Positions 21,673 to 33,905 of a DNA stretch of 64,000 nucleotides are shown piece after piece. Origin of the DNA: Leuctra nigra (lineage: Eukaryota > Arthropoda > Insecta > Plecoptera > Leuctridae). Position 1 is the first letter of the stretch. Every line of letters starts with the position of its first letter. The stretch spans positions 18,854,948 to 18,918,947 of the forward strand of contig OW203763.1 in assembly GCA_934045905.1 (NCBI GenBank). Direction: 5' to 3'. The position numbers and the translations under genes were made by a program. The notes under the pieces are model-generated. The model saw only the letters and a list, made by a program, of their open reading frames with translations. It did not search any database and was not told the DNA's origin.

Positions 21673-24600
21673 GCACCCCAGTTCTGATATCTTCGGGCAT
21701 AGCTTGCTTTTGATGGGACTGAAAAACAAATGGGAAACTGTTACTTATTACTACTGACATATGCTTATACTCTATACTACTGGTTGATCCATTTGTAGCA
21801 GAGCCTTCAACGTGTGATAAATCTTGTGATTAATCTGATCTTACAAAAGCTAGCGTTGATAAGTAGACAGAGTTATTTCCTACATTTATGAAAAAAATTA
21901 TGATGAAGTGAAAAATGTGGGTGCCTTCAATGCTTGTGAAAACGGCCAGCATGCTCCTAAAGTAGATGCCTATCCCTAACCTGGTGTGATTATTATGCAT
22001 AAACATTCTACACTCATTTTACATTTTAGTCTGCGAGTTGTATCTATTTAAATAGATATGGTAATCTCAATTGTATAGAATAATGTTGAAGAAAAGTGAA
22101 CTTTGAAGTGGAAATTCCAGTTGAATGCGATTATTAAGAGTGGATCTGTCAAGCAAGGATATGTACTGTTTTGCATGTCTCTACATAGAACAGCTTTGTG
22201 TTCACCATAATATATTTGATGGAATAATACTTAAGATGTATACCTAGTTGTGTCTGCAGAATCACTACTTTACTATTGCACGAAGCTCTTGCATTGTTCG
22301 TACTTAGCTAAATTGAAAATTTTATTTTAATGTTCTATATATTAAATTACAAATGTTTGACATGAAAGAATATATTTTCAACTTATAAATGTAGATATTG
22401 CTGCATGTGATTGTAATGCGCATTGTTATAAGTAATAAAATGCAATGTACCATTGTAAAATGAGTATGATTATTTATGTATAAATGGTGTCTAACCTTAA
22501 TACAGGTCTTCCTACTACTGGCTACTGCTCTGTGAGTTTCATGGTAATATGACTTCATTTAGGGGAAAAAACATTATGTTTCAAAAACACTAAAATGAAA
22601 ATAAATTCAAAAGAGTAATGCCCGTTTTACATAAAGCGCGTTTCGCGTTTTGCGTTCGCGTTTTTTCTTTTTTTTTTAACGCCTAGAAGAGTCTGTCGAA
22701 AACAGAATGTTGATATACATGTATTATTCTTGTTAGTAACAATTTAAGTGTTATTAGATATGATTAGATGGAATAATATGCACAGGTAAGAAATTATTAA
22801 CATTATAGTCTTAATGTATAGTTATTTTATAGTGTATTCTATAGTTTACGTATAGTTACGTCATTTTCGCCACGCATGGTACTGAAAAACCTTCCTACAA
22901 TCGAGATGGGGCGGCTTAAATATAAAACGCGTGCGGCAAAATTTTCGGTGGTTTTGATGGATAAATAAAAAAAAATGCGAAAGGGTTTCTGAAATAATCT
23001 CGTCCGATCTTAAAATGAGAAACTATTTTATTTTTGTAAACATTTCAAAAACTCGACATTTCAAAAACAAAACTTGCAACGCGTTAAGGGGGCTGTGGGG
23101 GGCGCGCTCTCCACGTTGCCCCGCATGGCGTTTTTTGGTTTTATGACACTTTGAAATCAATTTTGAGACGTTCTGAGGTGTATTTTAATTTTTCACAGTT
23201 TTCACTCCAATAAGGTGAGGGGGGCATGCTGCAAAAACCCTTATCCGCATGGCGGTTTTTAGTTTTTTGGCACTTTAAAATCAATTTTAAGACTTTTTGA
23301 GGTCATTTTGTTTTGTAAAATGCACAGTAAATAAACAAAGTCAAACTTTTATTTTTTCTGACATCTATAGGGGCCCTTCCCCTATCACCCTCCCTTCCTA
23401 CTGTACAAATATTACACAATTGTATTGTTACAAAAAGAAGCATTTGTATGAGGTCAATGGGGGACGGCCCCCAAGCCCATGCTGGTCCGGGGCGTACAGT
23501 TACGGAAAAAAAATAATTTCAGAAATTAATTTAGTATCTTTCTCCGCGATTTTGACGTTATTTTAAGCCTACTTTCATCTCGACAAATTTAATGGTGTCT
23601 ATAAGGCTAAATGGACAAATTCTCTGAAAATGGTATTATTTTGAAGTACCTAAATTACATTACTTAGTGCTGTTTTTTAATCTCTCATGGGGGGATTGAG
23701 AAGTGGATAAATTAGCCATGGGGGGATGGAACCATCAATATATTCCCCCCCCCCTACCCCCCACAATTCGACCACTGAATGTAGGAAGAAAATAATTAAT
23801 TTAAACGATTGAAGTTTGTATAATGAGGCCAATGTTAAAAATCTACCAGCTTTGGTTTTCACGACCCTATAAATACAGGGCAAATAGAAAATATAAAAAT
23901 TTAATTTTGAAGTTTCTTTGAGGACGTTGTAATGTACTAAATTTAGCAGTTTAGGTCCAGTTTTTCAATACTCTGCTAAAAACAGTAAATATGTTAACGC
24001 AGTCATTCTAGAAATGTAATTGGTTGTTGCCATGACAATAAGGTCCTAGTCATGGTGGTATATAGGTTAGGTGAGAGAACGCCCTATCTCGTTCCCATTG
24101 CCCGCGCGGTCTCAAAAGGCACGCTGTTCACAGTTCCACCGCCAGGCGCGTGAGCGTCACCCGGTCTGATGCACGGCGGGCTGATAGTCGCGGAACAGAA
24201 GTAAAACATCACAACTTGGCGGGAAGGTCTGTTAAAAGTTGCCAACGTCGATATTCCTATGTATTTTGACGCGCTGAATCCAAAAAGAACCGTTGGCAAG
24301 TTGTGGTTTGACTCCTTCACCCTTAAATTCAAAAAAAACGGGGATAACTACCCTTATTCATAAAATCAGCTCTATGTCCAAAACTAGACGAGCTAAAACA
24401 AATCTTAAAAAAACATAATATAGCTGGCAATGTCATGAACATATTTGTCGCTGCATGTATGGTCAAAATGTCAACATATAATGGTCAAAATTATTTTTTT
24501 ATTTCGACTTGATTAAAATTCCGCCAAATTGAAAACATAACACTCAATTCCGGCAAGAATATACAAACCAAGCAGTTGCCATTTTTTCGTAACATTCCTA

Positions 24601-25164
24601 ACTTCTTGACTGCCATAACAAAAGAAACGGCATGCAAAAATATTGAATAGTTTCGTCTACACAAATTTTCAAATACATTTGCCTCATATCGCGGCCGCCT
24701 CGGCTCGACTCATGCGGCGTAGACCCCGCCTTCCTTTACAGCCATTCAGCCAATTAGAATAAAGAATGACATCATGTTGATCAGCTGATTCCTAGCTTCT
24801 TCAGGGTTTTCTGCATAAAAATGCATTTGTTTTATTATGATAATATGATATAAGTATGATATTATGTACTTACGTATCTCACGCGGCAAAGGTATACATA
24901 TAGATAAATGATATTTCACAAGATCACAATGAAAGTATAGATAGCAAAGCAACACATGAAAGACTGGACAATATGTCACATAATTAACTGTCTGTGGAAA
25001 ACATAATTGTAATAACCATATGATAATATTAATATGATAATAGTAATACGATATCGACTTATGCCAATAAATATGAACGTGACGTGTCTGCGCATTGTCC
25101 GATATTATTATTAATTAAAATCATACTTTTATGCAAGTGTTGAATGAATTCCAACAATTTAGCC

Positions 25165-25197
25165 CGAGGGGGAGGGGGGGGGGGGGGGGGGGGGGGG
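25165..25197. repeat. G homopolymer tract
   Basis: A G-rich run of about 33 nt (GAGGGGGAGGG then continuous G). A C-tract follows at about 25434-25459 and another G-tract at 25936-25962. Lengths in the assembly may be unreliable. Confidence 0.8.
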
Positions 25198-26518
25198 CAA
25201 ACAGATTTTGCAAAAATAAGTGGTCTAGCCGGGCTCAATGGGTTCTTGACACCCAGAAAACTGCCGCGCGGCGAAATTTTTTATAACTGACTATCTTAGA
25301 TTAGTTTCAAATTAACTTATAGAGCATGTTGGGTCTGTCATATCTGCAATCTAAAGGAGGTCTATAATGACAAGTTTGACAGTGCAAAAGGTGTCATAGT
25401 AGGGAAAAAGTAGGGTTTGTAAAATGTTCGGCTCCCCCCCCCCCCCCCCCCCCCCCCCCTTCAAGGATGCCATGATGCAACCCTGTTTTGTGCATACCAA
25501 ATGACGAAAAATTATGTTCACCCTGAGATCACAATGATTGTAGATGTCACAAAGTCAAGACTATAGATAATATCTTACAAATTAAAGGTAATGAAAAATA
25601 TGTATTATCTGTGGACTGATAATAGCCATCTTGCCAGAAGTGCCTCCATCACGGGAACTTAATGAGCCCAGATTGTTATGAAGAATCATTGAACAGTGTA
25701 TTTGGACAAAGGGCAATTAATTTTTTCGTATGCTCACAAAGATGATGTTGATTATTCACTAGGAAAACGCTCAGTGTAACGCGTTGATGAGCGAGCACGG
25801 GTACGTGCAAATTCTCGAACCGGAAATGCGTACACAACGCACAGAAAACATATACATCCATATTGAATTGATTATGATCTGTGCTCGAAGTAGGAATGAA
25901 ATAGTGGCGGTATGGTAACATAAGAATACCACGTGAGGGGGGGGGGAGGGGGGGGGGGGGGGGTACGATATTAGATGAGGGTCCAGATTCCAGAATTACA
26001 CTGACAACCATTGTCATGTCATTAGTTAGATTAGTCTTTTACCTTGATGAAACAACTAAATTAAATAATGAATTTTACTTTATCTTGTAGTGAATGTTCA
26101 TAGTTCATAGTTATGCTTGAAGTATGCAGTCAAAAGATAACCATGAAATACGAGTAAATTAGAATCTAAAATTACGTAAATTTTTTTAAGCATTCCGTTT
26201 TTTCTGAAAAGTAACGATATGAAATCAAATGTGTAAAGAAGTACCGGTATACCATACCGTCCCATACCGGCCCACTTCGTGCACTGATTATGATATCAAC
26301 TTAAAAGTAGGTATATGCTTTTCATCGAAACTTTAAAATAGCATCTAAGCACCTGGTTCATAAAGCAAATCAGAATCAATTCAATTGGCACTGGAAAACA
26401 TTCATTTCGATGCTTCATACTGACAGATATTAAAAATGTCAATAAGTTCATACGTTCTTAACTGATTGGGATGAATTATTTTGTAAAATAAGAGACAATA
26501 TTGGTCTTAATGATCATG

Positions 26519-27075
26519 CAAAATATGAGTTTGATCAGAATTATCGAAGACCGTTTTCAATTTTCAGCCTATCAGGAGATATTTATTTAAATTTTAACCA
26601 ATGAATGGATTTCAAAAAAAATTATGGTGTGCAAACAGAGAAGGTTGGTTTTACATGTGTGCAAAATTTCAGCTCGATCAAAGAAAAACTCTGACCTGTA
26701 TAGCCAAAATAGGATTTTGATCAGATTTATCGAAGACCAGTTTCATTTTTCAACCTACCATCAGGAGATATTTATTTAAATTTTAGCCAATTAATAAATT
26801 TCCACAAAATTTAAGGTCTGCAAACAGAAAAGTTTGTCTCTACATGTGTGCAAAATTTCAGCTCGATCGAGGAAAAACTCTAGACATGTATAGCCAAAAT
26901 ATGAGTTTGATCAGATTTGTCGAAGACCATTTTCACTTTTCAACCTATTAGGAGATGTTTATTTAAATTTTAACCAATCAGTAGATTTCAAAAAAATTAG
27001 GGTCTGCAACGCCCAGAGAATGTCCAAACACGTGTGCAAAATTTCAGCTCGATCGAAGAAAAACTCTGACCTGTA
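26519..27075. repeat. three tandem copies of a ~187-bp unit
   Basis: Units start near 26519, 26705 and 26891 with CAAAATA.GA.TTTGATCAGA and contain TGTGCAAAATTTCAGCTCGA. They diverge by substitutions and small indels, then end in an A-rich segment and GCTCGCTTCGCTCGCTCA (27157-27174). Confidence 0.8.
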
Positions 27076-28505
27076 TATCGTCAGTAACAGAAAAAAACAA
27101 AAACAAAAAAACAAAAAAAAAAACAGAGGTCCGTGCCAAATGAGCCAAAAGGAGACGCTCGCTTCGCTCGCTCAATAACTACATTTAAACTAAAGAATGC
27201 GACAACATTGCAAACAAACAACAATGTCTCTGAAGTGAAATCAAACCAAGAAAAAGTTATCAAAATTAACGACATCGTAAAACATAATTTTAATTGCCTA
27301 TCTATGTGTTAATTACTTAATTAGTAATAGTAACATTTCAGTTTGAAATAGTTTATCGTGTGCAATTTCAAATATCAACCATTCAGTGCACAGTACTAAA
27401 AAATCAATGAAAACAGTGATAGAACATTAATTGTATTTTTACATAAGTATAACAAATAGCGTATTGCTTAAACTGATACGTAAACAATTATTATCGTTTG
27501 TGAACACACAATATGCGTAAGTGTAGAAATGAACGCGGCGTGAAATAACACTTTGCCGTCAGCGAAATCCTCGTCCTTGCATATGCTTGCATTACAAGCG
27601 TCAGACCGGGTGATCGCAGCGCGCGCTGCGGCAGCGCGCGGAACCGCGTGCGTTCTTGTACCACTGCCTCAGCTTTGGTTCACTCACCTAACCTATATAC
27701 CACCATGGTCCTAGTCAACCGTTTAAAAGTTAGCAGAGTATCGAGAGACTGGCTCTTGGTATAGATTTGTTACACATTCAAATGGATAAGGATTACGTTG
27801 TAAGTATGGTTTGGTTATTTCTTTACTCAGTGAAAGCAAAAGACGTAATTAGGACATTATTGGCAATGAAAGTCGACCATTACAAAGTAGCGAGTGCGCG
27901 TTGGAGATAATATTTCCTAAATGTACCACTCAATTTACGAAAAATTTGAAAATAGCCAATTTTTGAACTGGCCTTTCTCATAATAACATAAAATATTTTT
28001 GTCTATCGGCTTTGCTAAAGCGGATTAATAAATTAACCATCTAATTAATATGCTTCACGTATTCTATAACTTGAGTGGTTGAAAAGTTATAGCGATATTT
28101 AGGAAATAAAAATACATTATCTCCAATATACCTTCCATAGTGCAGATTTGCTAAGGTATACAAATAACATTATGGCACACACATTTTATTTTATTCCTAT
28201 TGTATAATATTTTCGATTTATTATAGTACTATTTAAAAATAAACATGCATAGATAGACATATACAATACATTAGATCTATGACATTCAAATGGTTTGACA
28301 CGTCTCATGATTTGGGCTGGTTAATTAAATTACCAATAATTTTAAAAATATATAAATACATCGAAATGTGATTAAAATAAAATAAACTTTATCGAGGAAA
28401 GCATAAAATTAAAAGCATATGAAAATTATTAAAATATTAGCATATTATTAGCATATTAAAAGCAATGACGTTAGATCAAGTTCGAAAACTCTTTAGGTTG
28501 AGTAA

Positions 28506-29600
28506 TTAAGCAGTACAGTTGCAGTCACATTGGACAAGACCGGAGCTTTCGTCACTGTTATCTCCACCGCTATTGCCTCCATGTTCGCCGCTGCCACCTC
28601 CACCTCCACCGCTATTGCCTCCATGTTCGCCGCTGCCACCTCCACCGCTATTGCCTCCATGTTCGCCGCTGCCGCCTCCACCTCCTTGGCTATTGCCTCC
28701 ATATTCGCCGCTGCCGCCTCCACCTCCTTGGCTATTGCCTCCATGTTCGCCGCTGCCGCCTCCACCTCCACCGCTATTGCCTCCATGTTCGCCGCTGCCG
28801 CCTCCACCTTCATGGCTATTGCCTCCATGTTCGCCACTGCTGTCTCCACCTCCATGGCTATTGTCTCCATGTTCGCCGCTGCTGCTTCCACCTCCATGGC
28901 TATTGCCTCCATGTTCGCCACTGCTGTCTCCACCTTCTTCGCTACTGCCTCCATGTTCGCCGCTGCTGCTTCCACCTCCATGGCTATTGCCTCCATGTTC
29001 GCCGCTGCTGTCTCCACCTCCATGGCTATTGCCTCCATGTTCGCCGCTGCTGTCTCCACCTCCATGGCTACAGCCTCCATGTTCGCCACTGCTGTCTCCA
29101 CCTCCTTCGCTACTGCCTCCATGTTCGCCGCTGCTGCTTCCACCTCCATGGCTATTGCCTCCATGTTCGCCGCTGCTGTCTCCACCTCCATGGCTATTGT
29201 CTCCATGTTCGCCGCTGCTGTCTCCACCTCCTCCGCCGCCTCCACCTCCTCCACCGCCTCCACCGCCTCCACTTCCTCCGCCGCCTCCACCTCCTTCACA
29301 ATTGCCTCCACCTCCTCCGCCGCCTCCACCTCCTTCGCCACTGCCTCCACCTCCTCCACCGCCTCCACTTCCTCCGCCGCCTCCACCTCCTCCGCCACCT
29401 CCATCTCCTCCGCCGCCTCCACCTCCTCCGCCGCCTCCACCTCCTCCACTGCCTCCACCTCCTCCACCGCCTCCATCTCCTGGTGTTGGTGTAGTCGGGT
29501 CGCACGGCATGATTGCGGGACACTCGACGCGAGTCGCGTTGAAACATTCCCCTTTGTTGGTGAGTATCATTTCAATGTCAAGCGCTTTGCGCTTTCTTAT
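28506..29600 (-). CDS. glycine-rich protein exon 2
   Basis: 364 codons plus stop, starting IRKRKALDIEMILTNKGECF. Made almost entirely of GGT/GGC/GGA glycine codons in 42-bp repeats, with His-Gly-Gly-Asn-Ser blocks. Repeat copy number may be affected by assembly collapse. Confidence 0.8.
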   Translation of the reverse strand: MRKRKALDIEMILTNKGECFNATRVECPAIMPCDPTTPTPGDGGGGGGGGSGGGGGGGGGGGGGGDGGGGGGGGGGGSGGGGGGGGSGEGGGGGGGGGGNCEGGGGGGGSGGGGGGGGGGGGGGGGDSSGEHGDNSHGGGDSSGEHGGNSHGGGSSSGEHGGSSEGGGDSSGEHGGCSHGGGDSSGEHGGNSHGGGDSSGEHGGNSHGGGSSSGEHGGSSEEGGDSSGEHGGNSHGGGSSSGEHGDNSHGGGDSSGEHGGNSHEGGGGSGEHGGNSGGGGGGSGEHGGNSQGGGGGSGEYGGNSQGGGGGSGEHGGNSGGGGSGEHGGNSGGGGGGSGEHGGNSGGDNSDESSGLVQCDCNCTA

Positions 29601-31342
29601 CTAAAGAGAAAATCGTTAACATTTAGTTTTGTTATGGACTTCTTTGTTAAGGAGTGTTTCTGAAAGTGAAATGTATCAAAGCATCACTTAGCTAATCTAA
29701 ACTAGGTCCCTTCCATCTATGCTTGGCGGGTAGCTGTCAAGCTGTCCAACACGAACAGTATTGAATGGACAAAAATACCTTGAAAAGCAGAAAAGCACGC
29801 GGAAATATCATACTTCCATAATATAACTATGATTTTGTATTGTAAGAGACATGCGTCATATTCTTATGTCTTTTCACCAGATAGATATTTTGGAAATAAA
29901 TATTTTATTGATTCGGTATAATAATGCAATGAATTTTTTGTACCAAAATGCATTTTGCTGCATTTTGTAGACACTTTTTTGGATACGATTGGAGACAAAA
30001 TGGGTTGACGAAATGATTTGAAATTTTAATCGTGATTAGATCAAGGACAAACTTAGGGTTATCCCTTGGTACATTTGTAATTTTTTGTTTCGTTGATTAG
30101 TAATAATTAGTGGATTTTTTGTGAAAAATTAGCTAGTTTCTTGTCTCGCTGGGTGCCGTATGAAATTTAATTTAAAAAATGTGCCAAGTGAAAACCCTAA
30201 GTTTGTCTTTCATCTAATCATGATAAACATTTGAGATCAATTGGTTAAAGGGTTTGGTCTCCAATCGTATCGGAAATTTCATCGTTTTGCGCGGTTTTGT
30301 TGAACCGGCGCCTAAATAACAAGGCACCAAGTAAGTAAAAATGAAAGAGTGCTACTAATATACAATCTGACTGATCGTGTGAACATCCTATCCAAGTTGC
30401 ACCCACATATGAAACAATTTTTCTCTCAATTTTCTAAAACGGCCGAGGTGCTGGATCGATCGATACAAAAATATTTTTTCTTAAAATTATAAGTTCAAAA
30501 AATGTTTTCCAATATTTCAACTATATTTAAGTAGTTTGCAACTCCCGCCCAATAATGAGTTTTCAATTTTAGTCTTTTGAAAATGAACAAAACTTTAACA
30601 TGGGAGGTATAGGAAAATCATTGCGAATTTCGTTAATAACGTTTAAAATAGCACACGTTGGTATTGTTTTCAATTTTTTCCTGATCGTACGCCCGTATAT
30701 CTACAAGAAAAAAAGTTTTTTTGTTCAAATCTATCGGCACAAAAAATTAGAACTTCATTTTAGCTTAAAAATGTATCGATTTTACTTGGCTGCCGTAAGA
30801 TAACATAGGGGAGAAAACTCAAATTATCTCAGAAACTAGACACGAGAAGTGTATAATTTTTTCAGGGATTGTGAATGGCATGAATATCAATAAGTACACA
30901 AAATATTATGAAGATCTGAGAATATGCCTCGATCGATCCAGCCGCCTTAAATACAAAAACCAATTTAAGAAATCACCTCAAAAATCAAAATATCACTATC
31001 TGATCTTTAAATATCAAGAAGTCTAAGGCCGGGTAGGACCAACTTTGGACCTAGTTAGTTACTTTCTAAGGCAAAGTCAATGAATCCAGGTGGCACGATT
31101 GGCTGTGGAATTCGTTTCGTACCAACTGATCCTATTTAGGATCCTATATCTTTCTATTTACGATTCACTAAATTCCACTAATCATCGATAGTTAACTTAA
31201 TCCAAAGTTGGTCCACCTCACCCTCGCCCACTTATTTCATAATACTATAGGTACGGTTGAATAGCAAAGTTGTGAATGAACTTACCAAATGTGCAGAGCT
31301 GAGTACCACAATGGCACTTAGGCAGATGAAGAAAGTCTTCAT
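28506..31342 (-). CDS. secreted glycine-rich repeat protein (two exons)
   Basis: Exon 1 is 31286-31342 and exon 2 is 28506-29600; they join in phase 0 (donor TTG|GTAAGT, acceptor CTCTTTAG) to give 383 aa. Residues 1-19 form a signal peptide (MKTFFICLSAIVVLSSAHL). A short Cys-bearing segment follows (GECFNATRVECPAIMPCDP), then Gly/Ser runs of the form GGGGS, then many 14-residue repeats such as DSSGEHGGNSHGGG, and a Cys-rich end (QCDCNCTA). The composition suggests an extracellular structural or mucin-like protein, for example of cuticle or saliva, but no family is recognised. Because the 42-bp DNA repeat lacks stops, long frames also appear on the plus strand; splice continuity with a signal-peptide exon and a TATA promoter identify the minus-strand frame as the real one. 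Confidence 0.75.
29955..30437. mobile_element. fold-back MITE, copy 2
   Basis: Aligns along its length with 13077-13610 (for example GACAAACTTAGGGTTATC and CGGCGCCTAA.TAACAAGGCA). The right terminal repeat is interrupted by the next element. Confidence 0.7.
30440..30953. mobile_element. inverted-repeat element adjoining MITE copy 2
   Basis: GCTGGATCGATCGA near 30451 faces TCGATCGATCCAGC near 30931. The interior is AT-rich and non-coding. Possibly nested in the right end of the preceding MITE. Confidence 0.5.
31286..31342 (-). CDS. glycine-rich protein exon 1 (signal peptide)
   Basis: 19 codons from ATG at 31342-31340 to the GTAAGT donor, nearly all signal peptide. The next in-frame exon supplies the mature protein. 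Confidence 0.78.
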
Positions 31343-31394
31343 CTTGAGGTCGACAAGTACAAGTTGTTCTTTCCATAGAAGGTAGGAACAGACT

Positions 31395-31421
31395 CTGATT
31401 AAAATAACTTGCGCTTTTATA
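31395..31421 (-). promoter_or_regulatory. TATA box and initiator of glycine-rich gene
   Basis: TATAAAAG at 31421-31414 and TCAGAG with its A at 31396, 25 nt downstream. The inferred 5' UTR is about 54 nt. A canonical strong, tissue-specific type promoter. Confidence 0.75.
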
Positions 31422-31559
31422 TTCAATCAAACTAGTTGCATTTAAAATATTTATGCTTCTAGGCATGCATTGTTGTGTCAATATTAATGTTTATTTACTA
31501 ATAATTTTCATGACTTGAATATATTCGACAGTTTTGATTCACATCATATGTTTTTAAAA

Positions 31560-32420
31560 CGTACCGGGTGACGCATATTAAGAAAGTTTCAAAAACATTA
31601 CTTCTGTAAGAAAAAAAAAATACATTAGTGCGTATTGGTTGTCGAAAAATCGATTATATCTATAGGGTCCTAGGAAAACGTCTAGAAAACGTGCATTGGT
31701 TGGGACGCTGTTTATTCAAAACTACTCAATACTCATCATAACAAGCTGAAAATTTCAAATGTTATACAAAATATATTGCCATTATTGGTGTAAATATTTC
31801 AATAAATTTCAATAAATGTAACGAAAGTTATGGTACCTTGAAGTTGAGCTTAAAAGCAGAATTTACGGGAGATAATTTCACTTTTTGAAATTAACTTTCG
31901 TTCTATTATTCCAAATGTATTGAAATTTTTACATAATTGATAGCAATATATTTTGTATAAAATTTAAATTTCATCATCATCATCATCATCATCCTTCATG
32001 GATTAGGCTCATCAGCCTGTTCCGGTTCCCAACGCTTTCTTGGACGTCCTAAATTTCTTCTTCCATGTGGGTGGTACTCCCAAACTTGAGCTGGTAATCT
32101 GCTCTCCGGCATCCTTAGCAGCTGTTCGCTCCATTTCGACTTGTAGTGCTTTAGTTTGTCGTGAATGCTTTCGATGTTTAGCTCCTGTCGTATATCCGTA
32201 TTCCTGATTCGGTCTGCCCTTGAGCATCCCTTTACAGATCTGAGGAGTGAGGAATCTTTGAAAATTTAAATTTTGCAGCTTTATATCGTAATTAGTTTTG
32301 AAGACGTTTTCTGAACGTGAGCATTTGAGCACCGTATAATCGATTTTTCGACAACCAAATTCAAACTGCTGTAACTTTTTTTCTACACAATTAATATTTT
32401 TGAAACTTCCACACACTAAA
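31560..32420. mobile_element. fold-back MITE interrupted by a LINE fragment
   Basis: TTGGTTGTCGAAAAATCGAT (31635) faces ATCGATTTTTCGACAACCAA (ending 32358), and inner segments also pair (ATACAAAATATATTGCCAT against the CAATATATTTTGTAT arm). A related half-copy is at about 47985-48230. Confidence 0.65.
31972..32260 (-). mobile_element. 5'-truncated non-LTR retrotransposon 3' end
   Basis: The minus-strand frame from about 32257 to the stop at 31996 reads SLLRSVKGCSRADRIRN, KHYKSKWSEQLLRMPESRLP and HGRRNLGRPRKRWEPEQ, the C-terminus typical of LINE endonuclease/reverse-transcriptase proteins. It ends in an (ATG)n-type tail. The 13-bp duplication AAAATTTAAATTT flanks it (31959-31971, 32261-32273). 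Only the C-terminal tail of the protein remains, so it is dead. Confidence 0.85.
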
Positions 32421-33865
32421 CTTTAGTATCTTGTTTATATTATGTGAAATTTTCAGCCCGATGTATGGAGTAGTTTCGTCACATCAATCTCTCGTCTATT
32501 GTGCGTTTTTTTGTGCCAATATAACATTTTATATTAATTTGGTCATGGGTTTGATCACCAATTTTCTATTAGATATCACATAAAATATTAAAAATTTAAT
32601 TTTTTCCTCAAATTTTGTAAGATGTTTAGTTAATTTATCTTATACTGAAGGAATGCACATTATAATTTTGTTGAATTAATATAATAAATAAAAATGTTAT
32701 AAAATGAGAAGAATTCACGATTCAGTTTTTAAACTGATGAAGTTAGCAAACTTTTAAGTTGTCAAAATAAAACTATAATAACCCATTCCAAACTATGAAA
32801 TTATTTTCATTGAACAGTTCTGAAGACTCATACAAAGCATTATTTAATTAACAATTACAATTACAAAAGATATTGATAAAAATCGATTTAAAAACTTTTC
32901 AAGGTCAAACTCACTTCTCAGCGTGTGATTGAACTTGATTATTTTTGAAGAACATAACGTGATTATAAGAATAATAAATACAACTGTTGTTTATCGTTGT
33001 TTATACCAACTTCAAACTGCTTTCAAACTTCAAATATTATTGTGATAGAACTTCGTTTTTTTGAAGGACATAACGTGATTAAGAGAATAATAAATTCAAC
33101 CTTTGTTTATCGCTATCATTGTAGGCACTTTGATTTATTTAAAAAAATGTGTTCTTCTTGTTCTTGGCTGATGAGCTGGTAAGGATAAAAAGAGCTTCAG
33201 TAAAAACTGGCACGAGAGCAACTTCTCTTTAGATGCAGTTTTAAAAATGAAGTAATTGATAGTCAGAGATATATAACTTATTCTCGAATTTAGTAGACAC
33301 TACAAGTAGGCATTGTGTATTTATTACTAATTGATGGAATGTTGCTGTATGATAATATGATGTGATAGTAGGATTGGGGAACGGATGAGATCTAAAATCA
33401 ATCATGTCTTGGTTTATGACATCTCGCAAGAATTCTCTCGAGTATGCTGTTGTTGTAAACACCAACAAGAACTCTCACTGAGTTCATTGAGCATTTGATG
33501 GAAGCTTATTTCAAGATTGTATCTTGAGCAGAGCATGTTTTGAGCCTAGTAAATTTAGAATAGAAAATTGAGAATGTATCTGAGAATGTATCTGAGAATG
33601 TATAAAATTGAGAATGTATCTAGTTACGTTTTATAGAATCGATGCGTCAGCAAGAAAAACGTCTAACGCCAAATAAAAGACTTCCGTCTCTTGAAGACTT
33701 CCGTCTCTTGAGACTTCTCTCTTGAGTTCTCAAATTTTCTGCTATTTACATACAAGAATAACTTTGGTTGATTGATTTAATTTAATTTTTGACGTTTAAA
33801 TTTGTTCTAAAATCTAAGAAACTATGTACCATATTATAATAAAAAATATGTTTTAATAACAAATC
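32421..33865. other. spacer between glycine-rich gene and ALP-A, no gene
   Basis: AT-rich. It contains a diverged direct duplication (GAACATAACGTGATTATAAGAATAATAAA near 32949 and GACATAACGTGATTAAGAGAATAATAAA near 33067, with units of about 115 bp) and short tandem repeats of GAGAATGTATCT near 33570-33625. No exon supported. Confidence 0.5.
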
Positions 33866-33871
33866 TTTATT
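33866..33871 (-). terminator. ALP-A polyadenylation signal
   Basis: AATAAA on the minus strand, 34 nt after the ALP-A stop codon. Confidence 0.7.
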
Positions 33872-33905
33872 TCTCAATAATGTATTACAATGTGTACATC
33901 AAGGT

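Larger units (their letters stand above)
20496..23949. other. PLSCR 3' flank, repeats but no gene
   Basis: No recognisable coding exon. Two inverted repeats are listed separately, and a diverged tandem pair (GCATGGCG...GACACTTT..AATCAATTTT) lies near 23125-23310. The remainder is AT-rich. Confidence 0.5.
23950..27765. mobile_element. candidate 3.8-kb element with long inverted ends
   Basis: A perfect 25-bp inverted match (24051-24075 against 27683-27707, core TGGTATATAGGTTAGGTGAG) and an outer match (ATACTCTGCTAA at 23968, TTAGCAGAGTAT at 27730) face each other 3.6 kb apart. GC-rich subterminal sequence also corresponds (GTCACCCGGTCTGA against TCAGACCGGGTGATC). The interior holds homopolymer tracts and a tandem repeat but no transposase. 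Element status is inferred from the ends. Confidence 0.5.

Noticed and set aside
28519..29663. Plus-strand Pro-rich (361 aa) and Ala/Ser-rich (377 aa) frames
   Set aside because: They are by-products of a stop-free 42-bp repeat. The minus-strand frame splices to a signal-peptide exon with a TATA promoter.
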